From positions 1 through 7,350 of the forward strand of contig JBBKWH010000059.1 in NCBI GenBank assembly GCA_037968855.1: a DNA stretch of 7,350 bases, given 5' to 3'. This document shows positions 1 to 7,119 of the stretch, piece after piece. The notes beneath the pieces are model-generated. The model ran no database searches and was not told the origin of the DNA. It was given only the letters and a program-made list of their open reading frames with translations. Numbering within the stretch: the first letter of the stretch is position 1; each line of letters starts with the position of its first letter. Made by a program: the position numbers and the translations under genes. The stretch comes from JBBKWH01 sp037968855. GTDB taxonomy: Bacteria > Pseudomonadota > Gammaproteobacteria > Pseudomonadales > Moraxellaceae.

Positions 1-925
1 AGGCAAAACTAAAAGCATGACAAGATTGCGCCAGCAATTGCACCCACAGTAGATCGGCAAACATGGCCACCAATGCCCAGCGCAACACTGTCAACCCCAA
101 GCAACACAAGATCAAACCACGCTCGGGATAACGAGCCAAAATGCGCTGGGTCTGGGTAAACATCAGCACTTCGGCCAACACGCCAACCGCCCAGAGCAAG
201 CCGATCATGTCAGTGCTATAACCTGCCGCCTGCATATAGTTAGAATAAAAACTATAAAACGGCGCATGTGACAGCAAAAGCAAAAATTCTAAGGCAAAGA
301 ACAACATCACCCGTGGCCGCAGTAACACATGCCGAATCGATGCCACTTGCTCAAGCATGCCGTGCTGTTGTCGTGGTGGCTCTTGGATCAGATACGCATT
401 GATGACTGCCAAACTGGCCAAGCCAATCATAATGATCGGCAATTGCGCGACCGAGGTCAGATCAAACCACCAACCCAACCCAAAAACCGCAACAATAAAG
501 CCAATCGACCCCCACAAACGCACCACGCCATAGCGCTCGCGCTGCTGGCCAAGCCAAAACAGCGTCACGGCCTCAAACTGGGCTAAAATCGCATTTTGAA
601 AAAAGCTAAATACCAATAAAATCAGGGCCAGATAACCTAATGTACTGGGCAACAATAAAATGGCTGTCCATGCCACCAATTGCGCAACCGTACCCAAACG
701 CACCCAACGCATCCGCAAGCCAGAGCGATCCGCCAACCAGCCCCAAATGCTCGGCGCAACAATCCGTGTGACCACCGTGACCGAGGCCAACAAGCCAATA
801 TCCGCTTTGCTAAAACCTTGATGCTCTAAATACAAGCTCCAATACGGCATAAATGCGCCGATCACCGCAAAGTAAAAAAAATAAAAACCTGATAAACGAG
901 AGGTTGGGATCACGGCTTGATTCAT
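1..925 (-). CDS. MFS transporter, HcaT-like (3-phenylpropionate permease-type), C-terminus cut by the window edge
   Basis: The frame stays open from an ATG at 925 to the left edge, giving 308 complete codons of a protein whose relatives run to about 380-400 residues, so roughly the last two to three membrane helices are missing. The product begins MNQAVIPTSRLSGFYFFYF and is strongly hydrophobic with repeated membrane segments. Residues 62-73 (GWLADRSGLRMR) match the MFS loop 2-3 signature (GxxxDRxGxR). A later RYGVVRLWGSIGFI segment is typical of the MFS_1_like/HcaT family, and the last visible residues (AQSCHAFSFA) resemble its conserved late helix. It should sit in the inner membrane as a proton-coupled importer. 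HcaT of E. coli is linked to phenylpropionate, but many relatives have unknown substrates, so the substrate here is open. A GAGAG stretch lies about 6 nt before the ATG. The gene lies downstream of aroC on the same strand, behind a terminator, so it probably has its own promoter between 930 and 997. Confidence 0.88.
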   Translation of the reverse strand, partial: MNQAVIPTSRLSGFYFFYFAVIGAFMPYWSLYLEHQGFSKADIGLLASVTVVTRIVAPSIWGWLADRSGLRMRWVRLGTVAQLVAWTAILLLPSTLGYLALILLVFSFFQNAILAQFEAVTLFWLGQQRERYGVVRLWGSIGFIVAVFGLGWWFDLTSVAQLPIIMIGLASLAVINAYLIQEPPRQQHGMLEQVASIRHVLLRPRVMLFFALEFLLLLSHAPFYSFYSNYMQAAGYSTDMIGLLWAVGVLAEVLMFTQTQRILARYPERGLILCCLGLTVLRWALVAMFADLLWVQLLAQSCHAFSFA

Positions 926-975
926 CACATCTCTCGACTCAAAAACAGCATGGTTGTTTCCACTTTCTAGATCAT

Positions 976-993
976 CTTGGTCACTGAACCAAG
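976..993. repeat. Small inverted repeat upstream of the MFS gene (possible operator)
   Basis: CTTGGT (976-981) and ACCAAG (988-993) are perfect 6-bp arms around a 6-bp centre. The symmetry extends imperfectly into the centre (TCA/TGA) with one unpaired base. It lies about 50 bp upstream of the MFS start codon, where that gene's promoter would be expected, so a repressor or activator site is conceivable. No regulator gene is visible nearby, and a repeat this short can occur by chance. Confidence 0.25.
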
Positions 994-997
994 GCAA

Positions 998-1030
998 AAA
1001 TAAAGGCGCCACCCATGTGCGCCTTTATTT
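998..1030 (-). terminator. Rho-independent terminator of the prmB-aroC transcript
   Basis: AAATAAAGGCGC (998-1009) and GCGCCTTTATTT (1019-1030) are perfect 12-bp complementary arms around a 9-nt loop. Read on the minus strand, the stem ends in GCGCCTTTATTTTTGCC, a GC core followed by a T-rich tail, as expected for intrinsic termination. It starts 27 bp past the aroC stop codon, which fits its role. On the plus strand the tail is shorter (TTTATTTCACG), so any bidirectional activity would be weaker, and no plus-strand gene ends here. Confidence 0.88.
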
Positions 1031-1056
1031 CACGATCACCGTTACATTTCTGTGAT

Positions 1057-2142
1057 TTAAATAGCGGTGAGCGGCTGTACCACATCAGCATTTTGCGCCC
1101 GATGACGCATCATATGATCCATCAACACAATCGCCAGCATCGCCTCAGCAATCGGTGTTGCCCGCACACCAACACACGGATCATGGCGACCTTTGGTCAG
1201 CATTTCGGTTGGTTGACCGTTCAGATCAATACTCCGACCTGCGGTGGTAATACTGGCGGTTGGCTTGAGTGCAATCGCCACCCGAATGGTTTGACCACTA
1301 GAAATACCACCCAACACGCCACCGGAGTGATTGGCCGCAAACCCGTCTGGGGTCAACTCATCACGGGACAAATGACCAAATTGGCCAGCAACGGCAAAAC
1401 CATCACCCACCTCGACGCCTTTGACCGCATTGATGCTCATCATGGCATGGGCAATATCGGCATCTAGTCGATCAAAGACTGGCTCGCCCCAACCGACTGG
1501 CACACCTTCGGCCAAAATTTCTAAGCGTGCGCCGCAGCTTGTGCCTTGACGACGCAACTCGGTCACCAAGGTTTCAAAGCGTGGAATCGCGTCAGCATCA
1601 CCACAGAAAAACGGGTTTTGATTAACCAAGTCCCAATCAAGGGCATTGGCGTGTTCTGTGCCAATCTGGGTCACATGACCACGAACCGACACGCCAAAAC
1701 GCTCTTTGAGGAATTTTTTGGCAATCGCACCCGCCGCCACACGCATGGCCGTTTCACGCGCGCTCGAACGGCCACCACCACGATAATCGCGGAAGCCGTA
1801 CTTCATGGTGTAGGTGTAATCGGCATGACCGGGTCGAAAGGTCTGGGCAATATTGCCGTAATCCTTGGACTTTTGATCGGTGTTGCGAATCAATAAGCCA
1901 ATCGGTGTACCGGTGGTTTTGCCTTCAAACACACCAGAGATAATCTCGACCAGATCCTCTTCTTTGCGCTGGGTAGCAAAGCTGGATGTACCCGGTTTAC
2001 GCCGATCCAAATCCAACTGCAAATCTTCGGCACACAAGGCCATATTCGGCGGCACACCATCAACAATGGCCATCAGACCCGCGCCATGCGACTCACCACA
2101 GGTGGTCACACGAAACAGTTGTCCAATACTATTACCAGCCAT
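1057..2142 (-). CDS. aroC: Chorismate synthase
   Basis: This 361-residue protein has the length usual for bacterial AroC. The enzyme converts 5-enolpyruvylshikimate-3-phosphate to chorismate in the cytoplasm, the last shared step toward Phe, Tyr, Trp, folate and quinones. It needs reduced FMN. All three family signatures are visible: GESHG at 16-20, RGGGRSSARET at 121-131 and RHDPCVGVRATPIAEAM at 319-335. The histidines corresponding to the proposed acid-base pair are present as His19 and His106 (in RPGHAD). The ATG at 2142 lies 2 bp after the prmB stop codon, with TGGAGG (complement of 2150-2155) 7 nt upstream, inside the prmB end. The two genes are therefore very probably co-transcribed from upstream of prmB. 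The transcript ends at the hairpin at 998-1030. Nothing is missing or unusual in the protein. Confidence 0.98.
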   Translation of the reverse strand: MAGNSIGQLFRVTTCGESHGAGLMAIVDGVPPNMALCAEDLQLDLDRRKPGTSSFATQRKEEDLVEIISGVFEGKTTGTPIGLLIRNTDQKSKDYGNIAQTFRPGHADYTYTMKYGFRDYRGGGRSSARETAMRVAAGAIAKKFLKERFGVSVRGHVTQIGTEHANALDWDLVNQNPFFCGDADAIPRFETLVTELRRQGTSCGARLEILAEGVPVGWGEPVFDRLDADIAHAMMSINAVKGVEVGDGFAVAGQFGHLSRDELTPDGFAANHSGGVLGGISSGQTIRVAIALKPTASITTAGRSIDLNGQPTEMLTKGRHDPCVGVRATPIAEAMLAIVLMDHMMRHRAQNADVVQPLTAI

Positions 2143-2144
2143 GG

Positions 2145-3161
2145 TTATGCCTCCACAATCGCGCGCTTAAACTCTTCATGGTACAAACGGCATTCGGCAG
2201 CGGTCAGCGCAAATATACCGGTTCCGCCATGGCTAAACTGCAACCAATGAAACGGTACACGCGGCATGCTTTGACGTAAAGCCCATTCGCTATTGCCGAC
2301 TTCGACCACCAGCAACCCGTTTTCGCTCAGATAATCGACGGACTTGAGCAAAATTTGCCGGACCAAATCCAAACCATCTTGACCAGCAGCCAAGGCCATT
2401 TCTGGCTCATGACGAAACTCTTCTGGCAAATCAGCCATATCCGCCGAATCCACATACGGTGGGTTACTGACGATCAAATCGTATTGTTTTTGCGCTGGTA
2501 GACGTTCAAACAGGTTGGATTCGATTAGCGAGACTTGGTCTTCTTTTAAATGATGCGACACGTTGATTGAGGCCACAGCCAATGCATCGCGTGACAAATC
2601 GACTGCATCAATCACCGCGTCATGGAACACATGTGCCAAGGCAATGGCAATACAGCCCGATCCGGTACACAGATCCAAAATACGCTCTGGCATGATTGGA
2701 TGATCATTATGCGGTAAGCGATTGACGCCGCCTTTAGGATCAGGCAAGCCGCCATCGGTCAAATAGGGCGCAAAGCGATTATCAATTAACTCGCCAATTG
2801 GTGAACGTGGAATCAACACCCGCTCATCAACATAGTAAGGCTGACCACAGAAGTAAGCCAAATTGAGCAAATAGCCCAAAGGTACACGGCCATTAATACG
2901 CTGGGCAAGCAACTGAATAATGCGTTGCTTTTCGGATGGCAATAACCGGCTTTCTAGAATTTGATCATCTGCGGTCCAGTCTAGCGACAAGCTTTGCATG
3001 ACTAGCGCGGTGGCTTCGGCAAAATGATCTTCGGTGCCTTGGCCAAGGTGTACTTCTGACGAGCGTAGAGACGTCACCACAAAACGAATGAAGTCGCGAA
3101 TCGTACTTAAATGTTCGACCGCTTCGGTCAGGGTGTCTTCATCAATGGTGAGCAATTCCAC
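2145..3161 (-). CDS. prmB: Ribosomal protein uL3 glutamine N5-methyltransferase
   Basis: PrmB transfers a methyl group from S-adenosylmethionine to the side-chain amide of a glutamine in ribosomal protein L3, and it acts in the cytoplasm during ribosome assembly. The sequence shows the Rossmann-type methyltransferase fold: SAM-binding motif DLCTGSGC at 163-170, an acidic VDLS at 187-190, and the catalytic NPPY at 233-236 that marks glutamine-amide methyltransferases. RVPLGYL (92-98), FCGQPYYVDERVLIPRSPIGELI (split across 104-126) and EEFRHEPEMALAAGQDGL favour PrmB over the release-factor enzyme PrmC. The start appears to be GTG at 3161. The frame has no ATG between there and the upstream stop (TAG, 3177-3179), and only a weak GGA lies about 8 nt before it. 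At 338 residues it is longer than E. coli PrmB (about 310), mainly through extra residues between the N-terminal part and the SAM motif. It is followed 2 bp later by aroC. Confidence 0.95.
   Translation of the reverse strand: MELLTIDEDTLTEAVEHLSTIRDFIRFVVTSLRSSEVHLGQGTEDHFAEATALVMQSLSLDWTADDQILESRLLPSEKQRIIQLLAQRINGRVPLGYLLNLAYFCGQPYYVDERVLIPRSPIGELIDNRFAPYLTDGGLPDPKGGVNRLPHNDHPIMPERILDLCTGSGCIAIALAHVFHDAVIDAVDLSRDALAVASINVSHHLKEDQVSLIESNLFERLPAQKQYDLIVSNPPYVDSADMADLPEEFRHEPEMALAAGQDGLDLVRQILLKSVDYLSENGLLVVEVGNSEWALRQSMPRVPFHWLQFSHGGTGIFALTAAECRLYHEEFKRAIVEA
2150..2155 (-). promoter_or_regulatory. aroC ribosome binding site inside the prmB 3' end
   Basis: On the minus strand TGGAGG lies within the last codons of prmB (Ile-Val-Glu-Ala) and stands 7 nt before the aroC ATG. 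This fixes the aroC start and makes translational coupling between the two genes plausible. Confidence 0.85.
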
Positions 3162-3189
3162 GTTTGCGATCCAATGCTACAAATACAAC

Positions 3190-3195
3190 ATTCTA
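3190..3195 (-). promoter_or_regulatory. Candidate -10 element for prmB-aroC
   Basis: The minus strand reads TAGAAT here, five of six matches to TATAAT, about 28 nt upstream of the prmB GTG. This would give a leader of roughly 22 nt. A run of seven A on that strand lies just upstream (complement of 3201-3207). No convincing -35 hexamer sits 16-18 bp away, so the call rests on the -10 and the position. Confidence 0.4.
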
Positions 3196-3310
3196 GCGTG
3201 TTTTTTTGCTTTAGCGCACTGCAAGTCCTACAGATTCACTGCAAACAAACACTTCTGATCGGGACATGATGATTTATCTGTCAACCTTGGCACATTTTGG
3301 AATTCTCACG

Positions 3311-4300
3311 ATGCGTTTTTTGACTTTAAGCCTGCTGGCGATCTTACCCATTAGCCTGACCACATATGCACAAACACCGCCACAAAAATATCCCATGACT
3401 GCATCGGCCAGCCCTGCTGGTCAAGTTAACCCCAACTCATCTGTCAATACGGCCATCTGGCAACAAGGCAGCGACTTATCGGCTGACCGCAATCTGACCA
3501 CCAAGATTCAAACCTTACTAGATCGTAGCAACGCCAATGCAGGCCCAATTGACGGCAAAATCGGCTCAAATACCCGCAAAGCGATTCGTGCCTTTGAAAA
3601 AATGAAAGGGCTATCAGTGGATGGCAAGATGGATGCGCAAGTCTGGCAAGCCTTACAGTCGGTTGCCAATGCACCGATTTTGATGCAATACACCATTAGC
3701 AGCGACGATGCCAATGGGCCGTTTTTGACCACGCCAAGCGACGTTGCGGATAAAGCCAAAATGTCGTCGATGGCCTATGAGTCAATCGTTGAAATGCTGG
3801 GTGAAAAATTTCACATGCACATGAATTATTTGCGCGCCTTAAATCCCAATAGCAGCTTTGCCGCAGGCGATACCATCACCGTGGTGGATGTGGGCAGTCC
3901 AGCACAAATGACCGTCGATCATATTGAAGCCAGCAAGTCGGATGAGATGGTCTACGCCTACGATGCCAACAATCAATTAATCGCCGCCTATCCTGCCACC
4001 ATTGGTAGTAGTGATACGCCATCGCCGTCAGGCTCGCATACCATCGCGGTAGTGGTGCCTGATCCCAACTACACATGGTCGTTTGGCAATGGCACGTATA
4101 TTTTGCCACCCGGCCCCAACAATCCGGTGGGTAATGTCTGGATGGGTTTGTCTAAAGATGGCTACGGCATCCACGGTTCGCCTGATCCAGAAAGCATAAG
4201 TCGTCAAGCCTCGCATGGTTGTGTACGTCTGACCAACTGGGATGCGCGAGAGCTGATGGGCAACGTCAAAGCCGGTGTGCCCGTACGGTTTGTAGACTAA
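3311..4300 (+). CDS. Secreted L,D-transpeptidase (YkuD domain) with a peptidoglycan-binding domain
   Basis: This enzyme family forms or exchanges cross-links in periplasmic peptidoglycan through a catalytic cysteine. I place the start at ATG 3311, giving 329 residues. MRFLTLSLLAILPISLTTYA is a clean signal peptide with a predicted cut after Ala20 (TYA/Q), and GGAA (3299-3302) stands 8 nt upstream. An in-frame ATG pair at 3266/3269 would add 15 residues ahead of the signal peptide, with GGGA too close for good initiation. Residues about 62-115 form a PG_binding_1 domain (GPIDGKIGSNTRKAIRAF, then VDGKMDAQVW). Residues about 154-192 resemble a degenerate LysM (EKFHMHMNYLRALNP). The YkuD catalytic domain covers about 203-328, with His288 in GIHG and His302, Cys304 in SHGCVRL, so the active site is intact. 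There is no lipobox, so it should be soluble in the periplasm. Family members include cross-linkers and lipoprotein-attaching enzymes; which reaction occurs here cannot be told from sequence. It is divergent from prmB and upstream of alaS. Confidence 0.93.
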   Translation: MRFLTLSLLAILPISLTTYAQTPPQKYPMTASASPAGQVNPNSSVNTAIWQQGSDLSADRNLTTKIQTLLDRSNANAGPIDGKIGSNTRKAIRAFEKMKGLSVDGKMDAQVWQALQSVANAPILMQYTISSDDANGPFLTTPSDVADKAKMSSMAYESIVEMLGEKFHMHMNYLRALNPNSSFAAGDTITVVDVGSPAQMTVDHIEASKSDEMVYAYDANNQLIAAYPATIGSSDTPSPSGSHTIAVVVPDPNYTWSFGNGTYILPPGPNNPVGNVWMGLSKDGYGIHGSPDPESISRQASHGCVRLTNWDARELMGNVKAGVPVRFVD

Positions 4301-4351
4301 ACCAGTCGAAGCAGCCCACTGAGTCAAAACAAAAACATCACAGAGGACATG

Positions 4352-4368
4352 ACCATGTAAAGCATGGT
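4352..4368. repeat. Inverted repeat between the L,D-transpeptidase gene and alaS
   Basis: ACCATG (4352-4357) and CATGGT (4363-4368) are perfect 6-bp arms around TAAAG. No T-tract follows, so it does not look like an intrinsic terminator for the upstream gene. Its 3' arm ends about 30 bp before the alaS -10 element, overlapping or just upstream of where a -35 contact would fall. A protein-binding site for alaS control is possible. E. coli AlaRS is known to bind a palindrome at its own promoter, but that one flanks the transcription start, so position and sequence differ here. Confidence 0.3.
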
Positions 4369-4395
4369 GCAGGATGGCAAGGCAGTGTGTTGATT

Positions 4396-4404
4396 TGCTA
4401 TACT
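4396..4404 (+). promoter_or_regulatory. Extended -10 promoter of alaS
   Basis: TGCTATACT combines a TGn extension (4396-4398) with a -10 hexamer TATACT (4399-4404), five of six matches to TATAAT. The region 17 bp upstream (GGCAAG) is a poor -35, which is typical of extended -10 promoters. Transcription would begin near 4411, giving a leader of about 36 nt before the GTG at 4447. Confidence 0.6.
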
Positions 4405-4434
4405 CGCTGCCTTTTCCGTTGATTGCCTGCCTGC

Positions 4435-4440
4435 AAGGAG
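4435..4440 (+). promoter_or_regulatory. Ribosome binding site that decides the alaS start
   Basis: AAGGAG stands 6 nt before GTG 4447 (ideal spacing) but 18 nt before the in-frame ATG 4459 (too far). It lies inside, and so argues against, the longer reading that starts at TTG 4423. Confidence 0.85.
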
Positions 4441-4446
4441 TCGCTT

Positions 4447-7101
4447 GTGACCCATGTCATGTCCGCTGCCGAAATCCGTGAAGCTTATTTGCGCTTCTTT
4501 GAGAGCAAAGGGCATCGCCGCGTCGCGTCGAGCAGTTTAATTCCCAATAACGACCCCACCCTGTTGTTTACCAACGCAGGGATGAACCAGTTTAAAGACT
4601 GCTTATTGGGTCTGGATCAACGCGACTATACCCGCGCCACCTCAAGCCAAAAATGCGTCCGCGCAGGCGGCAAGCATAACGATCTGGATAACGTCGGCTA
4701 TACCGCCCGTCACCATACGTTTTTTGAAATGCTAGGTAACTTCTCGTTTGGCGATTACTTTAAGCAAGATGCAATCAAGTTTGCTTGGGAGTTTTTGACC
4801 AGTAACGAATGGATGGCTCTGCCTAAAGATCGCCTCTACGTCACGGTCTATCACACCGACGACGAAGCCGTGGCCTTTTGGCAAAACGACATTGGTTTAA
4901 CCGCTGACCGAATCATTCGGATTGGTGACAACAAAGGCGCGCAATACGCCTCGGATAACTTTTGGGCGATGGGCGACACTGGCCCATGTGGTCCATGTAG
5001 CGAAATTTTTTATGACCACGGGGCCGATATTGCCGGTGGACTGCCGGGTACCCCAGAAGAAGATGGCGACCGCTATATCGAAATCTGGAACATCGTCTTT
5101 ATGCAGTTTAATCGCACTGCTGATGGCCAACTGCACCCGCTACCCGCGCCAAGTGTTGATACCGGCATGGGTCTAGAGCGGATCAGCGCAGTGTTGCAGC
5201 ATGTGCATAGCAACTACGAGATTGATCTGTTCCAACATTTACTCGCTGCTGCGGCTCAGATCATTGGCATCGAAGACCAAGGCCAACCATCACTACGGGT
5301 AATTGCTGACCATGCGCGCTCTTGCTCGTTTTTGATTGCTGATGGCGTAATTCCAAGCAACGAAGGCCGTGGTTATGTGTTGCGCCGGATTATTCGTCGT
5401 GCGGTACGTCATGGCAACAAGCTGGGTGCAACCGGTAGTTTCTTCTACAAAATGGTGCAACCCCTGATTGACGTGATGGGTGATGTCTATCCAGAGTTAG
5501 TCAGTCGTCGTGCTGTCATCGAAGCTGCCTTACAAAAAGAAGAAGAGCAATTTGCTCGTACGCTTGATCAAGGGCTACGTTTGCTAGAAGCCGAACTGGC
5601 GGTATTAAATGGCACAGTAATCGGTGGTGCATTTGCCTTTAAGCTATACGACACCTATGGCTTTCCCGTTGATTTAACTGCTGATATTGCCCGTGAACGT
5701 GGTTTAACCGTCGATCAAGCTGGCTTTGAAGTCGAGATGGCCGAACAACGCCGTCGCGCACGCGAAGCGGGCAAATTTAGCATCGACTACAACAGCATTG
5801 TTAAAGTCGAATCCCCTTCACGCTTTGATGGCTATAGCGGCACATCTGGTCAAGGCAACATCGTTGCGCTGTATAAAGATGGCGTACAAGTCGACATGCT
5901 GAATGAAGGCGATGAAGGCTTGATCGTGTTGGATCAAACACCTTTTTATGCCGAAAGCGGCGGACAGATTGGCGACACCGGCAAACTGACTGGCCCAAGC
6001 GGGATTTTTGAGGTGCAAGACACCAAAAAATCGGGCAATGCCATTGTGCATCAAGGCGTGTTGACCGTTGGTCATTTGCAAAACGGCCAAGCGCTTGATG
6101 CGGTGGTACAAGCCGAGGTGCGCCGTGCCACTGAGCGCAATCACTCAGCCACGCACTTGCTGCATGCCGCCTTGCGTGAAGTGCTGGGCGAACATGTCAG
6201 TCAAAAAGGCTCATTGGTCACCAGCGAGGTATTGCGCTTTGACTTTGGCAACGATCAGCCAGTCAGCGCCGAACAGATGCGCCAGATCGAACAACGGGTC
6301 AATGCCGAAATCATTGCCAACCATGCGGTTAGCACCGAAGAAATGAGCATGGATGATGCCAAGGTACGCGGTGCGATGGCTTTGTTTGGCGAAAAATACG
6401 GCAACTCGGTTCGCGTATTGGCCATGGGCAGCAAGCGTGACCAGCACGAGTTCTCGATTGAACTGTGTGGTGGCACACACGTTGCGCGTACGGGTGATAT
6501 TGGTTTGTTTAAGATCACCAGTGAGGGTGGTATTGCGGCGGGTATTCGCCGGATTGAGGCAGTGACTGGCTTACAAGCCTTAAGCTATGTGCAACAAGCC
6601 GATCAGCAACTGGGCCTCATTGCCAGCCTGACCAAAGCCAGCCGTGATCAAGTGTTTGAGCGCGTCAACAATGCTTTTGAGCGTAGTCGCGACCTCGAAA
6701 AACAAATCGACCGCCTCAACCAAAAGCTCGCCAGCGCACAAAGTGCTGAACTGGCCGAGCAAGCGGTTGATATGAACGGCGTCTCGGTGTTGACGGCCAG
6801 CATGGATAGCATGGATAGCAAGACCCTACGCAACCTGCTCGACAGTGTTAAATCACGTCTGGCCGATAGTGTCATTGTGCTCACCTCAACAGATGGTGAC
6901 AAAATCAGCCTGTTAGCCTCGGTCGGTGCAAGCCACACCAAGCAAATCAAAGCCGGTGAAATTGTTAACCATCTGGCCGCACAACTAGGTGGTAAAGGTG
7001 GTGGTAAGCCAGATCTTGCACAAGGTGGCGCACCGATGAGCCCGCTGTATGCCAGCGTGGTGGCCGCGCTACCCGAGTGGATTGGGCAAAAACTGAGCTA
7101 A
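4447..7101 (+). CDS. alaS: Alanyl-tRNA synthetase
   Basis: AlaRS is a class II enzyme that charges tRNA-Ala with alanine in the cytoplasm and clears mischarged Ser- and Gly-tRNA-Ala. From GTG 4447 it has 884 residues, close to E. coli AlaRS (876). The family-typical N-terminus (SAAEIREAYLRFFESKGH) begins at ATG 4459, but the ribosome binding site supports GTG. The aminoacylation domain shows TARHHTFFEMLGN from residue 86 (motif 2) and GMGLERI at 240-246 (motif 3). The editing domain keeps its zinc ligands: His566 and His570 in HSATH, Cys674 and His678 in CGGTH. A coiled-coil-like stretch (about 738-775, containing RDLEKQIDRLNQKL) leads to the C-Ala domain with GGKGGGKPDLAQGG at 848-861. All core functions therefore look intact. 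Residues 786-791 are encoded by a perfect 9-bp tandem repeat (MDSMDS). The gene has its own promoter and is followed 96 bp later by lysC on the same strand. Confidence 0.98.
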   Translation: MTHVMSAAEIREAYLRFFESKGHRRVASSSLIPNNDPTLLFTNAGMNQFKDCLLGLDQRDYTRATSSQKCVRAGGKHNDLDNVGYTARHHTFFEMLGNFSFGDYFKQDAIKFAWEFLTSNEWMALPKDRLYVTVYHTDDEAVAFWQNDIGLTADRIIRIGDNKGAQYASDNFWAMGDTGPCGPCSEIFYDHGADIAGGLPGTPEEDGDRYIEIWNIVFMQFNRTADGQLHPLPAPSVDTGMGLERISAVLQHVHSNYEIDLFQHLLAAAAQIIGIEDQGQPSLRVIADHARSCSFLIADGVIPSNEGRGYVLRRIIRRAVRHGNKLGATGSFFYKMVQPLIDVMGDVYPELVSRRAVIEAALQKEEEQFARTLDQGLRLLEAELAVLNGTVIGGAFAFKLYDTYGFPVDLTADIARERGLTVDQAGFEVEMAEQRRRAREAGKFSIDYNSIVKVESPSRFDGYSGTSGQGNIVALYKDGVQVDMLNEGDEGLIVLDQTPFYAESGGQIGDTGKLTGPSGIFEVQDTKKSGNAIVHQGVLTVGHLQNGQALDAVVQAEVRRATERNHSATHLLHAALREVLGEHVSQKGSLVTSEVLRFDFGNDQPVSAEQMRQIEQRVNAEIIANHAVSTEEMSMDDAKVRGAMALFGEKYGNSVRVLAMGSKRDQHEFSIELCGGTHVARTGDIGLFKITSEGGIAAGIRRIEAVTGLQALSYVQQADQQLGLIASLTKASRDQVFERVNNAFERSRDLEKQIDRLNQKLASAQSAELAEQAVDMNGVSVLTASMDSMDSKTLRNLLDSVKSRLADSVIVLTSTDGDKISLLASVGASHTKQIKAGEIVNHLAAQLGGKGGGKPDLAQGGAPMSPLYASVVAALPEWIGQKLS

Positions 7102-7119
7102 TCGCTCGTTAACTTCTCT

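Noticed and set aside
1015..1467. 150-residue plus-strand open frame opposite aroC
   Set aside because: It is antisense to a fully supported aroC. Its composition is rich in His, Thr and Asn, as expected of a shadow frame, it shows no recognisable domain, and its start lies inside the aroC terminator loop.
3876..4327. Minus-strand open frames opposite the L,D-transpeptidase gene
   Set aside because: They overlap the intact catalytic domain coding sequence, have no ribosome binding sites or family motifs, and read as frame shadows.
4301..4446. T-box leader for alaS
   Set aside because: T-boxes are a feature of Gram-positive bacteria. The predicted leader here is about 36 nt and has no T-box sequence.
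6799..6819. Tandem ATGGATAGC repeat inside alaS as a functional or variable repeat
   Set aside because: There are only two copies. In comparison with E. coli AlaRS from memory the local length is unchanged, so it looks like neutral coding sequence in the C-terminal part.
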